In this document: in pieces, positions 34,633 through 43,818 of the stretch
Numbering within the stretch: position 1 is the first letter of the stretch
How the letters are laid out: every line of letters begins with the position of its first letter
Origin: Sphingosinicella sp.
Lineage (GTDB): Bacteria; Pseudomonadota; Alphaproteobacteria; Sphingomonadales; Sphingomonadaceae
Assembly (NCBI GenBank): GCA_016793845.1
Contig: JAEULI010000183.1
Coordinates: 1 to 48,015 of the forward strand
Length of the DNA stretch: 48,015 nt
Direction of reading: 5' to 3'
Translations under genes and position numbers: made by a program
The notes under the pieces: generated by a model
What the model was told of the DNA's origin: nothing
The model's database searches: none
The model's input: the letters and a program-made list of their open reading frames with translations, nothing else

Positions 34633-35364
34633 GCGGCCGCTTAACCGATACCAGGCGAGGCCCACGTATTCGTGGAGCGCAAGATCCGCACGCTCGACAT
34701 TTTCGATAAACGCCGCCGAGAATTCGCGGTCGCTTGCCTGTCGGTCCACCGGGTAGGCAACTGCATCGACGCCTGCGACCTTCATGCAGGCCATCGCGCG
34801 GGGCATGTGGAAGCCTGACGTGACGAGCAGCACCCGCTTGCCGGGTAGGGTTTCGGCAAGCCCGCGTGCATTGGCGCAGGTGTCGAGCGTGCCGGTGATC
34901 TTGCCGATACGGCCCTGCGGCAGACCCGTCCGGCGCCAATAATCGGCCGTCCAGTCGACATCGCGACTGCCATTGTGGGACACGCCGCCGACGATCCAGA
35001 TTTTCGCCTGCGGATAGATCTGCGCGAGCGCGAGTGCCTCGCTCACCCTCTCGCCGTGCGGGCCGAATTCCAGCGATCCCGACAGCGCCGACGCGCGCAG
35101 CTGTTCCGCGCCGGCGAGCACCGCCACGGCATCGATCCGGTCGGGCAGGGCTGCTGGGCGCGGATACGCTGCCTCCAGCCGGCTCATCAGCCAGTTCCCC
35201 GTCGGCAGGATGGCGAACAGGAGGGTCCAGAGCGCCAGAAGCGCGGTCGCACCGCGCGCAGCTCGCAGCGCGCCGCACAGCAGGAAGATCGCGGTAAACA
35301 GTGTCAGCCAGACAAACCAGGCTGCGGGGCCAAAAAGCGCCCAGAGCAGGTAGTTCAGCGACAC
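34627..35364 (-). CDS. YdcF/DUF218-family membrane-anchored protein
   Basis: A 245-residue protein with two N-terminal membrane helices (to about residue 55) and a DUF218 domain: IDAVAVLAGAE, IWIVGGVSHNGS and VLLVTSGFHMPRAM are the family's nucleotide-binding-like motifs. The biochemical role of the family is uncertain; members are linked to envelope and exopolysaccharide biogenesis. The start is a GTG at 35364, five bases after the epimerase stop, so the two form an operon. Its gene end overlaps the convergent dehydrogenase gene. Confidence 0.88.
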
Positions 35365-35369
35365 GCCCG

Positions 35370-36368
35370 TCAGACGCCGTGGTAGGTGCGGAACCAGTCG
35401 ACGAAGCGGGGGATGCCCTCCTCGATCGACGTGGTCGGATGGAAGCCAAGATCGCGCTCGATCGCGGAGATATCGGCGAACGTGTCCTTGACGTCACCGG
35501 GTTGCATCGGTTCGAACTGCTTGATCGCGGTCTTGCCGACGGCCTTTTCGAGCACTGCGATCATGTGCATCAGCTCTTCGGAGCGGTGGTTGCCGATGTT
35601 GTAGACGCGGTGCGGGCTCACCGATCCGCCGGCCTTCACGCTGCCGTCGTCGGGCGGCGGGTTGTCGAGGCAGGCGACGATGCCCGAAACGATATCGTCA
35701 ACGTACGTGAAATCGCGGCGCATGTCGCCGCCGTTGAACACCTGGATCGGCTCGCCTTTCAGGATGGCATCGGTGAACAGCCACATCGCCATGTCGGGCC
35801 GTCCCCACGGGCCATACACGGTGAAGAAGCGTAGGCCCGTCTGCGGCAGGCGGTAGAGATGGCTGTAGGTCTCGCTCATCAGCTCGTCGGCCTTTTTGGT
35901 GGCTGCGTAGAGCGAGATCGGCTGGTCGACACGGTCTTCCACCGAAAACGGCAGCTTCTCGTTCTTGCCGTAAACCGACGACGACGAGGCATAGACGAGG
36001 TGCTCGACACTGTCCGAATGCCGCGCATACTCCATAAAATTGAGATGCCCGACGAGGTTGGAGTGCACGTAGGCGTGCGGGTTCGTCAGCGAGTAGCGAA
36101 CGCCGGCCTGCGCGCCCAGATGGGCGATCCGCTCGATCCGGTGCGGCGCAAGCGCGGTTTTCAGCCCTTCGAAGTCCGCGAAGTCCTGCTCGATGAAGGT
36201 GAAGCCGTTGTGTCGCCGTTTCAGATCGGCGATGCGATCGCGTTTCAGCGTCGGGCTGTAATAGTCGTTGACGTTGTCGATCCCGATGACCCGCTCGCCG
36301 CGCGACAGCAGCCGTTCCGAAAGGTGGTAGCCGATGAAACCTGCGGCTCCGGTCACGAGAAAAGTCAT
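35370..36368 (-). CDS. UDP-glucuronate 4-epimerase-like NAD-dependent epimerase
   Basis: A 332-residue extended SDR. It opens MTFLVTGAAGFIGYHLSERLL (NAD site), has GIDNVNDYYSP (typical of UDP-glucuronate 4-epimerases), the active-site YASSSSVYG, the catalytic YAATKK, and RFFTVYGPWGRPDMA. It interconverts UDP-glucuronate and UDP-galacturonate and would feed acidic sugars to the exopolysaccharide. The ATG at 36368 has AGGA upstream; an in-frame ATG at 36383 is an alternative. Divergent from the WecA-like gene across 127 bp. Confidence 0.93.
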   Translation of the reverse strand: MTFLVTGAAGFIGYHLSERLLSRGERVIGIDNVNDYYSPTLKRDRIADLKRRHNGFTFIEQDFADFEGLKTALAPHRIERIAHLGAQAGVRYSLTNPHAYVHSNLVGHLNFMEYARHSDSVEHLVYASSSSVYGKNEKLPFSVEDRVDQPISLYAATKKADELMSETYSHLYRLPQTGLRFFTVYGPWGRPDMAMWLFTDAILKGEPIQVFNGGDMRRDFTYVDDIVSGIVACLDNPPPDDGSVKAGGSVSPHRVYNIGNHRSEELMHMIAVLEKAVGKTAIKQFEPMQPGDVKDTFADISAIERDLGFHPTTSIEEGIPRFVDWFRTYHGV

Positions 36369-36495
36369 TGATTCATCCTGCATAAAGGCGAGCCGTTGCA
36401 CTTCGGCGCCGCATTGAGGGGAGTTAGCGTAGCGCTGGCCGGGCCGCAACGGTAAGGTCGGCAGGCGTTGATGAGAAAGGGGTCGGGGCACGGCG

Positions 36496-37548
36496 ATGAC
36501 CGCGATGAGCCTGAATATGCTCTGTGCCGCCATAGGTGTCGGAATCGCGCTTTTCGTGGGACGAAACGCTGGCCGTGTCGGCAGTCTGCTCGGGCTTCTC
36601 GATTATCCCGATCCGTTCGGTGGCCGCAAGCGTCACGCCCGCGTGACGCCCTTGGTCGGCGGCCTTGCCGTTGTGCTGGCGTTCGAAGCTTCGGCGCTGC
36701 TGCTTTACCACCTCCTCGCCAAGGATTCCGCGCTGCTCGATTGGCAGATTCTGTGGTTCGGCTTCGCGGTCGGGGCGATGGCACTCGTCGGCCTCGCTGA
36801 CGATCGCATGGGTCTGTCCCCCATCGTGAGGTTGGCACTGACCTCGTTCGTCCTCGTCCTGACGATCCTCGAAGTTCCCGATCTCCGCGTGGATTTCCTG
36901 CGCTTCGCCGGGGTCGACCAGCTCATCCTGCTGCCAGCATGGGCTTCGATTCTGTTCACGCTCCTCTGTCTCATCGGGCTTCTGAACGCCGTGAACATGG
37001 CGGACGGCAAGAACGGCATCGTTCTCACGCTGTCGCTGATCTGGACAGCGGTGCTCTTCGCCCGCAACCCGCAGCCTTTCGATCCGCTGTTGTTCGGCAT
37101 CGCCGGCAGTCTCGTGGTCATGCTCTGGTTCAACATGAAGGGTGCGCTTTTCCTGGGCGATGGCGGCAGCTACGGCATTTCGGCGATTTTCGGCCTGCTC
37201 GCCATCTATGCCTACAACCACAGTTTCGCGACGTTCGATGCGGGGCAGGTGGCGCTGCTGTTCCTTGTCCCGGTTCTCGATACGGTCCGCCTCATGGTCT
37301 GGCGAATGCGGCAGGGCCGCAACCCGTTCTCGGGTGATCGCAACCACCTCCACCACTATCTGCACGCGCGTTTGGGCTGGCCTGCGGGTCTTGGCATCTA
37401 CGCGGCGCTGGTGGCCCTCCCCAATTTCCTCGGCGTGATGTTCCCGGCCTACAGCCTTGCGCTCCTTGGCCTCGGCACCGTCATGTACGTGGCGACGCTC
37501 TTCCTGGCGACACGCGGCGGCACGGTTCGCCGCGGCGTCAGCGCCTGA
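36496..37548 (+). CDS. WecA/MraY-family undecaprenyl-phosphate sugar-1-phosphate transferase
   Basis: A 350-residue polytopic membrane protein with about ten membrane helices. It carries the conserved acidic loop LADDRMGLSP, the active-site loop NAVNMADGKNG, FLGDGGS, and the cytosolic RNHLHHYL (HLHH) motif of the WecA/WbpL branch. It starts a lipid-linked glycan by moving a sugar-1-phosphate from UDP to undecaprenyl phosphate. The usual DG(I/V)DG reads DGKNG here, an uncommon variant. It is probably the initiating transferase for the exopolysaccharide of this locus. Confidence 0.9.
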   Translation: MTAMSLNMLCAAIGVGIALFVGRNAGRVGSLLGLLDYPDPFGGRKRHARVTPLVGGLAVVLAFEASALLLYHLLAKDSALLDWQILWFGFAVGAMALVGLADDRMGLSPIVRLALTSFVLVLTILEVPDLRVDFLRFAGVDQLILLPAWASILFTLLCLIGLLNAVNMADGKNGIVLTLSLIWTAVLFARNPQPFDPLLFGIAGSLVVMLWFNMKGALFLGDGGSYGISAIFGLLAIYAYNHSFATFDAGQVALLFLVPVLDTVRLMVWRMRQGRNPFSGDRNHLHHYLHARLGWPAGLGIYAALVALPNFLGVMFPAYSLALLGLGTVMYVATLFLATRGGTVRRGVSA

Positions 37549-37637
37549 AACAAAGACTCGGGCGCCTCTTTCCAAAGCCGGAACAGCGGCTATAAGGGCC
37601 GCCGCAAGCACGGCATTCGCCGTTTCAAGCATCGCAT

Positions 37638-37712
37638 TGGGGCGTAGCCAAGCGGTAAGGCAGCGGTTTTTGGTACCGCCATGCGAAGGTTCGAATCCTT
37701 CCGCCCCAGCCA
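37638..37712 (+). tRNA. tRNA-Gln (anticodon UUG), CCA encoded
   Basis: Acceptor arms TGGGGCG (37638-37644) and CGCCCCA (37702-37708) pair fully, followed by discriminator G and encoded CCA. The anticodon stem GCGGT/ACCGC holds the loop TTTTGGT, giving anticodon TTG. The T-loop TTCGAAT is canonical. Confidence 0.97.
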
Positions 37713-38002
37713 AGCGTTCTCGGCACTCGCTTGCCTTTCCCCAGAGCTTCCAGATGCGTCCGCGGAAGAGCCCGCATCGCAGTTGGACGGGTTTAGGCGG
37801 CAATGATCTCGTGCTTTGCCCATGTCATATGGCCTCTCTCCCGGACCTATCCGTCCGGATAGGCGGAAACATAGGTCATTTGTTCCCAAAAGATAGGATG
37901 AGCCTCGCCCCGCCCTCGGGCTAGAACCAAGGTCGCCGAACAGGGACGCAGAACAGTCCAAGCGATCGGGAGGATCGTCGGCGAATGCGGAGGGGAAGTG
38001 GT
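37713..38002. other. 290-bp intergenic region upstream of the second TonB receptor
   Basis: No gene is supported. It contains the palindrome at 37846-37863 and two further ATAGG half-sites (37871-37875 and 37893-37897), a likely regulatory zone for the receptor. Confidence 0.6.
37846..37863. promoter_or_regulatory. Palindromic operator candidate CCTATCCG-TC-CGGATAGG
   Basis: An 18-base perfect palindrome with two central bases, about 140 bp before the receptor gene. A related sequence (14 of 18 identical) lies at 44615-44632 before the Rieske gene. Only the candidate LuxR regulator between them is an obvious binding partner. Confidence 0.5.
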
Positions 38003-40156
38003 ATGCGGAGCCAATCTAGCCTGAATTATACGTGCGCCTGCCTTTTGGCTGGCGTTGCGACCATCGTCACCATGCCGGCGTGGGCGCAGGAAAGCGGCAG
38101 CGACACTGCCGTGCACAGTGGAGAGGTCGAACAGATCGTCGTCACGGCGCGCAAGCGCGAGGAGCGCGTGCAGGACGTGCCGGATTCGATCAGCGTCTTC
38201 ACGGCGGCCGCGCTCGAAGCGACGCGTATCGACAACGTGAAGGACGTGGCGCTTCGCGTGCCCAACCTCTCCATCGTCGAGGCGCAGCAGCCGGGCGTCG
38301 CGCTGCTGACGATCCGCGGTGTCGGGCAGGCGCGCAACGGCGAACCGCCGATCGCGGTCGTCGTCGACGGTGTGCAGCTCAGCAACGCCTACCAGATCAC
38401 GCAGGACCTGTTCGATATCGAACGCATCGAGGTTCTGAAGGGTCCGCAGGGCGCGGTTTACGGCCGCAACGCCATCGGCGGCGCCATCAACATCACGACC
38501 AAGCAGCCGACGAACGATTTCGAAGGCTTCGTTCAGGGCAGCTACGGCACGGGGCAGGACTGGCGCCTGTCCGCCGCGATCAGCGGCCCGATCGTTCCGG
38601 ACAAGCTGCTGTTCCGCCTTGCCGGATCGCTGCGCGATTTCGACGGCGACATCGAGAGCGTCAACGCGCCGCGCTCCCGGGAAGCGAACTGGGCGAAAGA
38701 CAAGAACATCCGCGGCAGCCTGCTGTTCACGCCGTCCGATGTCGTCACCGTCGATCTGCGCTATTCGCGGCTTGAAACCGAAGCGGGCGCGGCGTGGTAC
38801 GCGGCCGTGCCGCCCGGCGGCGACATTGATGAGCCGAGGCCGTATATCGGCGACTATCCCTCGTGGGCGGAGCGTATCCTGAACGATGCGTCCGCGAAGG
38901 TGGATGTCGATCTCGGCGGCGCGCTGCTTACCTCCGTCACGGCCTATTCGAAAGTCTCGTCGTACATCGACGAGGAGCTCGATCTCAGCCCGCTCGACGG
39001 CATTATCGCGCAGCAGACGCTGAAGACGCGGAATTTCAGTCAGGAACTGCGGCTCGCCTCCACGGGCAACACGCGCTTCAAGTGGCTCGCTGGACTCTAC
39101 TATCTGAAAACGCGCCAGAAGCTCGATACCGAGATTTTCCTCGGTGCGGATTTCCTGCCTCTGTTCGGTCTGCCGCCGGAGCTCGCGCCGCTGTTGTTCT
39201 CGCAGAGCCGTTCGACGGATCACAACAAGGCTTATGCGGCGTTCGGTCAGGTCTCCTACCGCTTCGATTCCGGCCTCGAACTGACCGGCGCGCTGCGCTA
39301 CGACGTGGACGACCGGCATCAGATCGATCGCGCGGCGCCGGGGCTTCCCGAGTACGACCGGACCTTCAAGTCGCTGCAGCCGAAGGTTTCGGCGACGTGG
39401 TTCTGGAACGACGATTCGATGGTGTATGCGACCGTCGCGAAGGGCTTCCGCAGCGGCGGCTTCAACCCGCTCGATATCATCACGCGGTCTTACAACAAGG
39501 AAGAGAACTGGAACTACGAGGTCGGGCTCAAGGCGAGCGCATTTGACCGCAAGCTGACGCTCACCAGTGCCGTCTTCTACACGCGCATCAAGGACCGTCA
39601 GGTCTACACGCTCGACATCAACAACTCGGCGCAGACGCTCACGAACCCGATTCCGAAGTCGGAAGTCTACGGTTTCGAGGCGGAGGTGATCGCGCGTCCG
39701 GCGCCCGGTTTCGATCTTTCGGCGTCGATCGGCTACACGGATTCTAAGATCATCAGCTACGATACGTCGGTATTCGCAGGTCTTCCCGGGGCGGGGGACT
39801 ACACCGGCAACAAGCTGCCGCAGATGGCGAAGTTCTCTTATGCCTTGGGCGCGCAGTACGAGCACGAACTCGGCGACGACATGTCGATCACGCCGCGTGT
39901 CGAGCTCAACGGTTCGAGCGGGGCCTATTATTGGGAAATCGACAATACAGACAAGCGCAGCGGCGTCAGTCTCGTCAATGCGCGTCTCACGCTGCGCAAG
40001 GGCGGCCTGTCGCTCGCGGGCTTTGTCGAGAACCTGTTCGACGAGGATTATGTGATCGAATTCGTGCCCGTCGAGTGGAGTGGCGCAGGTGCTGGCGATC
40101 TTTCCGGTGCTGCGCCGGGGCGGCGTTGGGGTGTGCAGGCGAAGCTGCGCTTCTAG
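38003..40156 (+). CDS. TonB-dependent outer-membrane receptor
   Basis: A 717-residue receptor with a signal peptide ending near PAWAQE, TonB-box-like EQIVVTARKREE, plug motifs (DVPDSISVFTA, LLTIRGVG, IEVLKGPQGAVYGRNAIGGAINI) and a barrel with a C-terminal GRRWGVQAKLRF. The start at 38003 has a GGAGGGGAAG Shine-Dalgarno; an ATG at 37985 is in frame but poorer. It heads a unit with the SRPBCC-SnoaL gene 12 bases downstream and the LuxR regulator after it. The plug and sequence are of the Sphingomonas-type receptors for organic substrates; the ligand is unknown. Confidence 0.94.
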   Translation: MRSQSSLNYTCACLLAGVATIVTMPAWAQESGSDTAVHSGEVEQIVVTARKREERVQDVPDSISVFTAAALEATRIDNVKDVALRVPNLSIVEAQQPGVALLTIRGVGQARNGEPPIAVVVDGVQLSNAYQITQDLFDIERIEVLKGPQGAVYGRNAIGGAINITTKQPTNDFEGFVQGSYGTGQDWRLSAAISGPIVPDKLLFRLAGSLRDFDGDIESVNAPRSREANWAKDKNIRGSLLFTPSDVVTVDLRYSRLETEAGAAWYAAVPPGGDIDEPRPYIGDYPSWAERILNDASAKVDVDLGGALLTSVTAYSKVSSYIDEELDLSPLDGIIAQQTLKTRNFSQELRLASTGNTRFKWLAGLYYLKTRQKLDTEIFLGADFLPLFGLPPELAPLLFSQSRSTDHNKAYAAFGQVSYRFDSGLELTGALRYDVDDRHQIDRAAPGLPEYDRTFKSLQPKVSATWFWNDDSMVYATVAKGFRSGGFNPLDIITRSYNKEENWNYEVGLKASAFDRKLTLTSAVFYTRIKDRQVYTLDINNSAQTLTNPIPKSEVYGFEAEVIARPAPGFDLSASIGYTDSKIISYDTSVFAGLPGAGDYTGNKLPQMAKFSYALGAQYEHELGDDMSITPRVELNGSSGAYYWEIDNTDKRSGVSLVNARLTLRKGGLSLAGFVENLFDEDYVIEFVPVEWSGAGAGDLSGAAPGRRWGVQAKLRF

Positions 40157-40168
40157 GGGAGTTTCGAT

Positions 40169-40993
40169 ATGGGCAAGGCACAGGTCGTCCGCCGGTTCAA
40201 CGCACCGGCGGAGACGCTCTGGAGCTATCTGTCGTGGCGCGGCATGGAAAAGCTCGCGGGCGGCGGCTTCTTCAAACGCGTCGTGTTCGAAGGTGAGAGC
40301 GCGGAGGTCGGGGCCACCAAGTGGATCCACCTCGCGGAAGGTCCGCCGCTCCGCGAGCGCCTCGAATGGATCGATGCTGCGGGCTATGGCTATGGCTACC
40401 GCGTCGTCGACAGTGGCCCGCTGCCGATCACCGACTATGTCGGTGAAGTGCGCATCACGCCGTGCGGGCCGGGCGCCTGCGACGTGGTGATCCGCAACAG
40501 CTTCGTCGGCGTCACCACCGACGACGGCTGGGGCAGGGAATGGGAGACCATCGAGAACAGTCTGTTCGATGAGATCGAAGTCTTCCTCGGCGGTGCACCT
40601 GCGGCACAGCCGGAAGATGTCGCGGCGGCGATCCGTGCGGCGAGCGACCGGTTCGAAGCGGACTTCCGGAGCGGCGATCCCGAGCGCCTCGTCGCGAACT
40701 ACTATGTCGACGATCCCCGCATCGCTGTGCCCGACACGCCGCTGCAGAAGGGTCGCGACGCCGCGATCGCGGTTTTCCGCGGTCTGATGGACGGCTTCTC
40801 GGCGTGCGACCTCCGGCAGGTGGAGGTCAGCCACGGCGGCGGCGACATCGCCTTTGAGCTCGGCGAATCCACCGTGCATCCGAAGGCGGCCGGCGAGGCG
40901 CCGACGCTCGTGCGCTACACGATCCTCTGGCGCCGCACTGCCAAGGGCTGGCGCGTGGATACGGACTTCTTCGCTTGGGGCGCGCTTTCGTGA
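40169..40993 (+). CDS. SRPBCC domain - SnoaL/NTF2-like domain fusion protein
   Basis: A 274-residue protein. The first half (MGKAQVVRRFNAPAETLWSY to about residue 145) reads as a SRPBCC/Bet v 1 polyketide-cyclase-like domain, including a START-type VGEVRITP strand. The second half (from AAIRAASDRFEADFRSGDPERL to the end) is a SnoaL/DUF4440-like NTF2-fold domain ending WRVDTDFFAWG. Both folds form hydrophobic ligand pockets. Such a fusion is uncommon. Catalytic or binding role is unknown; its neighbours suggest handling of a small hydrophobic substrate. A GGGGAG Shine-Dalgarno precedes the ATG. Confidence 0.72.
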   Translation: MGKAQVVRRFNAPAETLWSYLSWRGMEKLAGGGFFKRVVFEGESAEVGATKWIHLAEGPPLRERLEWIDAAGYGYGYRVVDSGPLPITDYVGEVRITPCGPGACDVVIRNSFVGVTTDDGWGREWETIENSLFDEIEVFLGGAPAAQPEDVAAAIRAASDRFEADFRSGDPERLVANYYVDDPRIAVPDTPLQKGRDAAIAVFRGLMDGFSACDLRQVEVSHGGGDIAFELGESTVHPKAAGEAPTLVRYTILWRRTAKGWRVDTDFFAWGALS

Positions 40994-41033
40994 TAGGCTC
41001 CCCGGCTTGATGTGAAGGGGCTGGGAGGGAGCG

Positions 41034-43727
41034 ATGCCGGTCGATCACAGCCTTGAGGCGATTGCCGCCGATACCGCCGCGCTGCCGCACCGCTTCGGCC
41101 CCGTGCGCGGCGACGTGCCGCTCGTCCGGCGCCAACTCCTGCTCCGCGAACTCACCGAAGCGAGCCTGCTGCGTCCGCTCACCATCGTTCGCGGCCCCGC
41201 GGGTTCCGGCAAGACCGTGCTGCTCACGCAGTGGGCGGATCTGCTGCGCCAGATGGAGCGCCCCGCGGCATGGCTCACGCTCGACGCGTCGGATCGCGCG
41301 CCCGCGCTGCTCATCGCCGGAATCGCCGAGGCGCTGGCGCACGCGGGCTACGACGACCTCGCCGAAGCCTTCGCCGCCATCGCGCCCAGCTTCTCTCCTG
41401 AAGCGCCGGAGACAGCGGCCCGCCGCCTTGCGGCCGCCGTCAACCGCACCCCGCGCAAGCCCATCCTGATCCTCGATGGCTGCGAGGCGATCGATGCGCC
41501 CGAGGCCTTCGCGTTCCTTTCGAGCCTGCTCCTCCAGTCGCCCGCGCTGCGTCTGGTGCTGTCGTCGCGCCGGCGTCCCCAGCTTCCGCTCGGCGCACTC
41601 CGTGCGCGCAACCAGCTGCTCGAGATCGGCCCCGGCGATCTCGCCTTCACACCCGCGGAAATCCACGCGCTGCTCTCGAACCAGGTGCCGGAGCTCTATA
41701 CGCGCCGCCTCCACGCCAGCACGAGCGGTTCGGCGGTCGCCGTCGCCTTCGCGCGGCGTTCGCTCGATCACACGCCGCGCCCCGGCCACGATTGCGGCAC
41801 GTGGCAGGACTGGCTCGGCGATTATTTTCGCGACGAGGTGCTGAGCACGCTCGACCCTGATCTCCGCACCGCCATGAGCCGCCTCGTCGTCGTCGAACGC
41901 TTCGATCTCTCGCTTGCCGAGGCACTGGTCGGGAACGTCGCGCTGTCGCTCGTCGAAAAGCTCTATCACGATGAAGGCCTGCTGCTCCGCGATCTCTACA
42001 CGCAGGAATTCCATTTCCCCGAAATGCTGCGCCGGTTCCTCGATGATCGGCTTGCGCTCATGGACGCGAAGGAGCGCGCGGCGCTCCACGCTCGCGCCGC
42101 CGAATGGTTCGCGGATCGCGGCTTGTTTCAGGAAGCGCTCCGCCACGCGATCGAAGCGGGCGAACGCGAGCGCGCACTCGCGCTCATCGAGCAGGTCGGC
42201 GCGACCACCGTCGTCACGCGGCAGGGCATTGCGGCGGCGCGGCTGATGCTCGATTCGATCGGCATCGCCGCCGATCCGCGCTGCCCGAGCGCGCAGCTCT
42301 CGCTCGCCGTGGTCAGCGCCCACGAAGGCCGCATCGTCGATGCCGTCGAGCGTCTCCAGTCCGTGCGGCTGCAGCTCGAAAACGCCGATGCCGGAACCGA
42401 TACGCTGCTGATCGACCGCCAGTTCCTGATCGCCGAGGGCTTCGTCAACGGCTTCCTCGACCAGCGGGCGAGCGCCGAGGATGAAGCCGCGCTCGAACGC
42501 TACATCGTCGAAGCCGCCGCCAGCGATCATCATGGCCGCGCGCAGGTCCACATCCTCCGCTCGTGGAACAGCTATTGCGGCGGCGATCTCGTGAAGGCGG
42601 AGCGCGCGGCGGTGGAAGCCGCGATCGATTATGCGGGCACGGAGAGCGTTTTCGGCGCGCTGTTCATGCATGTGCACCGGATGCTCGCGCAATTCTGGCG
42701 CAACGATCTCGAAGGCGCGCTTGCCGAATCCGCGCTCGGCGAGAAGATGGTGCGGCTGTTCTTCCCGGAAGATCAGCGGCTGCGCGTGCTCACGGAGATG
42801 TTGCGCACCAGCATCCAGTTCGAGCTTGGCAAGCCCGATCTCCATGCCAATCCGCTCGATCTTGCCGCCATGGTCGGCGCGGTGGAGGCGTGGGTGGAGG
42901 TGCAGCTCTGGGCGCATCGCTATGCCGCGCGGGCCGCCGCCGCCGCGAACAGGCTGGACGAAGCGCGCGCGATCCTCGCCAACGGAGTCGAGGTCAGCGA
43001 ACGGCTGCAAACGCCGCGTCTTGCATGGAACATGGGTCTCACCGGCGCGCTCATCGAGGCGCGCAGCGGTGCCGTTGACAAGGCATGGCGCGATGTGGAG
43101 GCGCTGGGCCTTCCGGGCGGCGCCTTCCTCAGCGGAACCGGCGTTCCCCTCACATGGCAGGAGCGTATCGGGGGCCTGCTCGCGCTCGCCGAGCTGCAGA
43201 CGTCGGCACGTCGTCTCGACGAGGCCGCGCATTGGCTCCGCCTCGCCGAGGAGGAGGTCGGGCGAACCTCGGCGCTGCGCTTTGCGACCGCGATCGATAT
43301 CGCCTGGGCGCGCATCCATCATGCCGAGGCGAAGCCCGTTCTGGTGCGCGCGAAACTGCAGGCGGCGTGCGGGCACTGTCAGGGATTGTTGCCTGCGCGG
43401 TTGTTCGTGGAGGCGGGTGCGGATCTCCAGCCCTATCTCGCCGAGCTGCCGGGCTGGTCGACGCCAGACCCGCAACGTGGCGACATTCCGGTCGCGGGCG
43501 CCGACCCGGTCGGAGCTTCAAGCGATCCGCTCACGGCGCGCGAGCGGCAGATCCTGCATTTCATGGGGGAAGGGCACCCGAACAAGGTCACCGCGCATCG
43601 CCTTGGTCTCAGCGAGGCGACGATCAAGTTCCATCTGCGCAATATCTACAGGAAGTTGAGCGCGCAGAACCGCACGCAGGCACTGGCGCGCTACCGCGCC
43701 CTCGTCGGCGCTGCACCCGTCGGCTGA
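41034..43727 (+). CDS. MalT-like LuxR-family transcriptional activator (large ATP-binding type)
   Basis: An 897-residue signal-transduction ATPase of the MalT/LAL group. The Walker A is GPAGSGKT (residues 54-61), the Walker B is ILILDG (about 144-149). A TPR-like helical middle (about 350-800) follows, and a C-terminal LuxR HTH begins LTARERQILHFM at about residue 833 (AHRLGLSEATIKFHLRNIYRKL). Such proteins bind an inducer and ATP, multimerise and activate transcription from tandem or palindromic sites. Good Shine-Dalgarno GGGAGGGAG. It sits between the receptor unit and the Rieske/Mo-hydroxylase unit, so it is the likely regulator of region 4. Confidence 0.9.
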   Translation: MPVDHSLEAIAADTAALPHRFGPVRGDVPLVRRQLLLRELTEASLLRPLTIVRGPAGSGKTVLLTQWADLLRQMERPAAWLTLDASDRAPALLIAGIAEALAHAGYDDLAEAFAAIAPSFSPEAPETAARRLAAAVNRTPRKPILILDGCEAIDAPEAFAFLSSLLLQSPALRLVLSSRRRPQLPLGALRARNQLLEIGPGDLAFTPAEIHALLSNQVPELYTRRLHASTSGSAVAVAFARRSLDHTPRPGHDCGTWQDWLGDYFRDEVLSTLDPDLRTAMSRLVVVERFDLSLAEALVGNVALSLVEKLYHDEGLLLRDLYTQEFHFPEMLRRFLDDRLALMDAKERAALHARAAEWFADRGLFQEALRHAIEAGERERALALIEQVGATTVVTRQGIAAARLMLDSIGIAADPRCPSAQLSLAVVSAHEGRIVDAVERLQSVRLQLENADAGTDTLLIDRQFLIAEGFVNGFLDQRASAEDEAALERYIVEAAASDHHGRAQVHILRSWNSYCGGDLVKAERAAVEAAIDYAGTESVFGALFMHVHRMLAQFWRNDLEGALAESALGEKMVRLFFPEDQRLRVLTEMLRTSIQFELGKPDLHANPLDLAAMVGAVEAWVEVQLWAHRYAARAAAAANRLDEARAILANGVEVSERLQTPRLAWNMGLTGALIEARSGAVDKAWRDVEALGLPGGAFLSGTGVPLTWQERIGGLLALAELQTSARRLDEAAHWLRLAEEEVGRTSALRFATAIDIAWARIHHAEAKPVLVRAKLQAACGHCQGLLPARLFVEAGADLQPYLAELPGWSTPDPQRGDIPVAGADPVGASSDPLTARERQILHFMGEGHPNKVTAHRLGLSEATIKFHLRNIYRKLSAQNRTQALARYRALVGAAPVG

Positions 43728-43741
43728 TCGAGTGATTTCAA

Positions 43742-43761
43742 GGCAGGTGGACTCACCTGCC
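43742..43761. terminator. Stem-loop between convergent genes
   Basis: GGCAGGTG (43742-43749) pairs with CACCTGCC (43754-43761) across a GACT loop, between the LuxR gene and the convergent DJ-1/PfpI gene. A second, seven-base stem (GGGGGCG 43790-43796 / CGCCCCC 43804-43810) follows. There is no T-tract, so termination is possible but unproven. Confidence 0.45.
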
Positions 43762-43818
43762 GAACCGGAATGACTCCAGCACGGCAATCGGGGGCGACAG
43801 CGCCGCCCCCGGGCCAGT

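Noticed and set aside
37847-40879. Long minus-strand frame opposite the TonB receptor and the SRPBCC fusion gene
   Set aside because: Arg-rich sequence without domains; both plus-strand genes have clear motifs and ribosome binding sites.
40827-43475. Long minus-strand frame opposite the LuxR gene
   Set aside because: Shadow of codon bias in a GC-rich gene; no domain seen.
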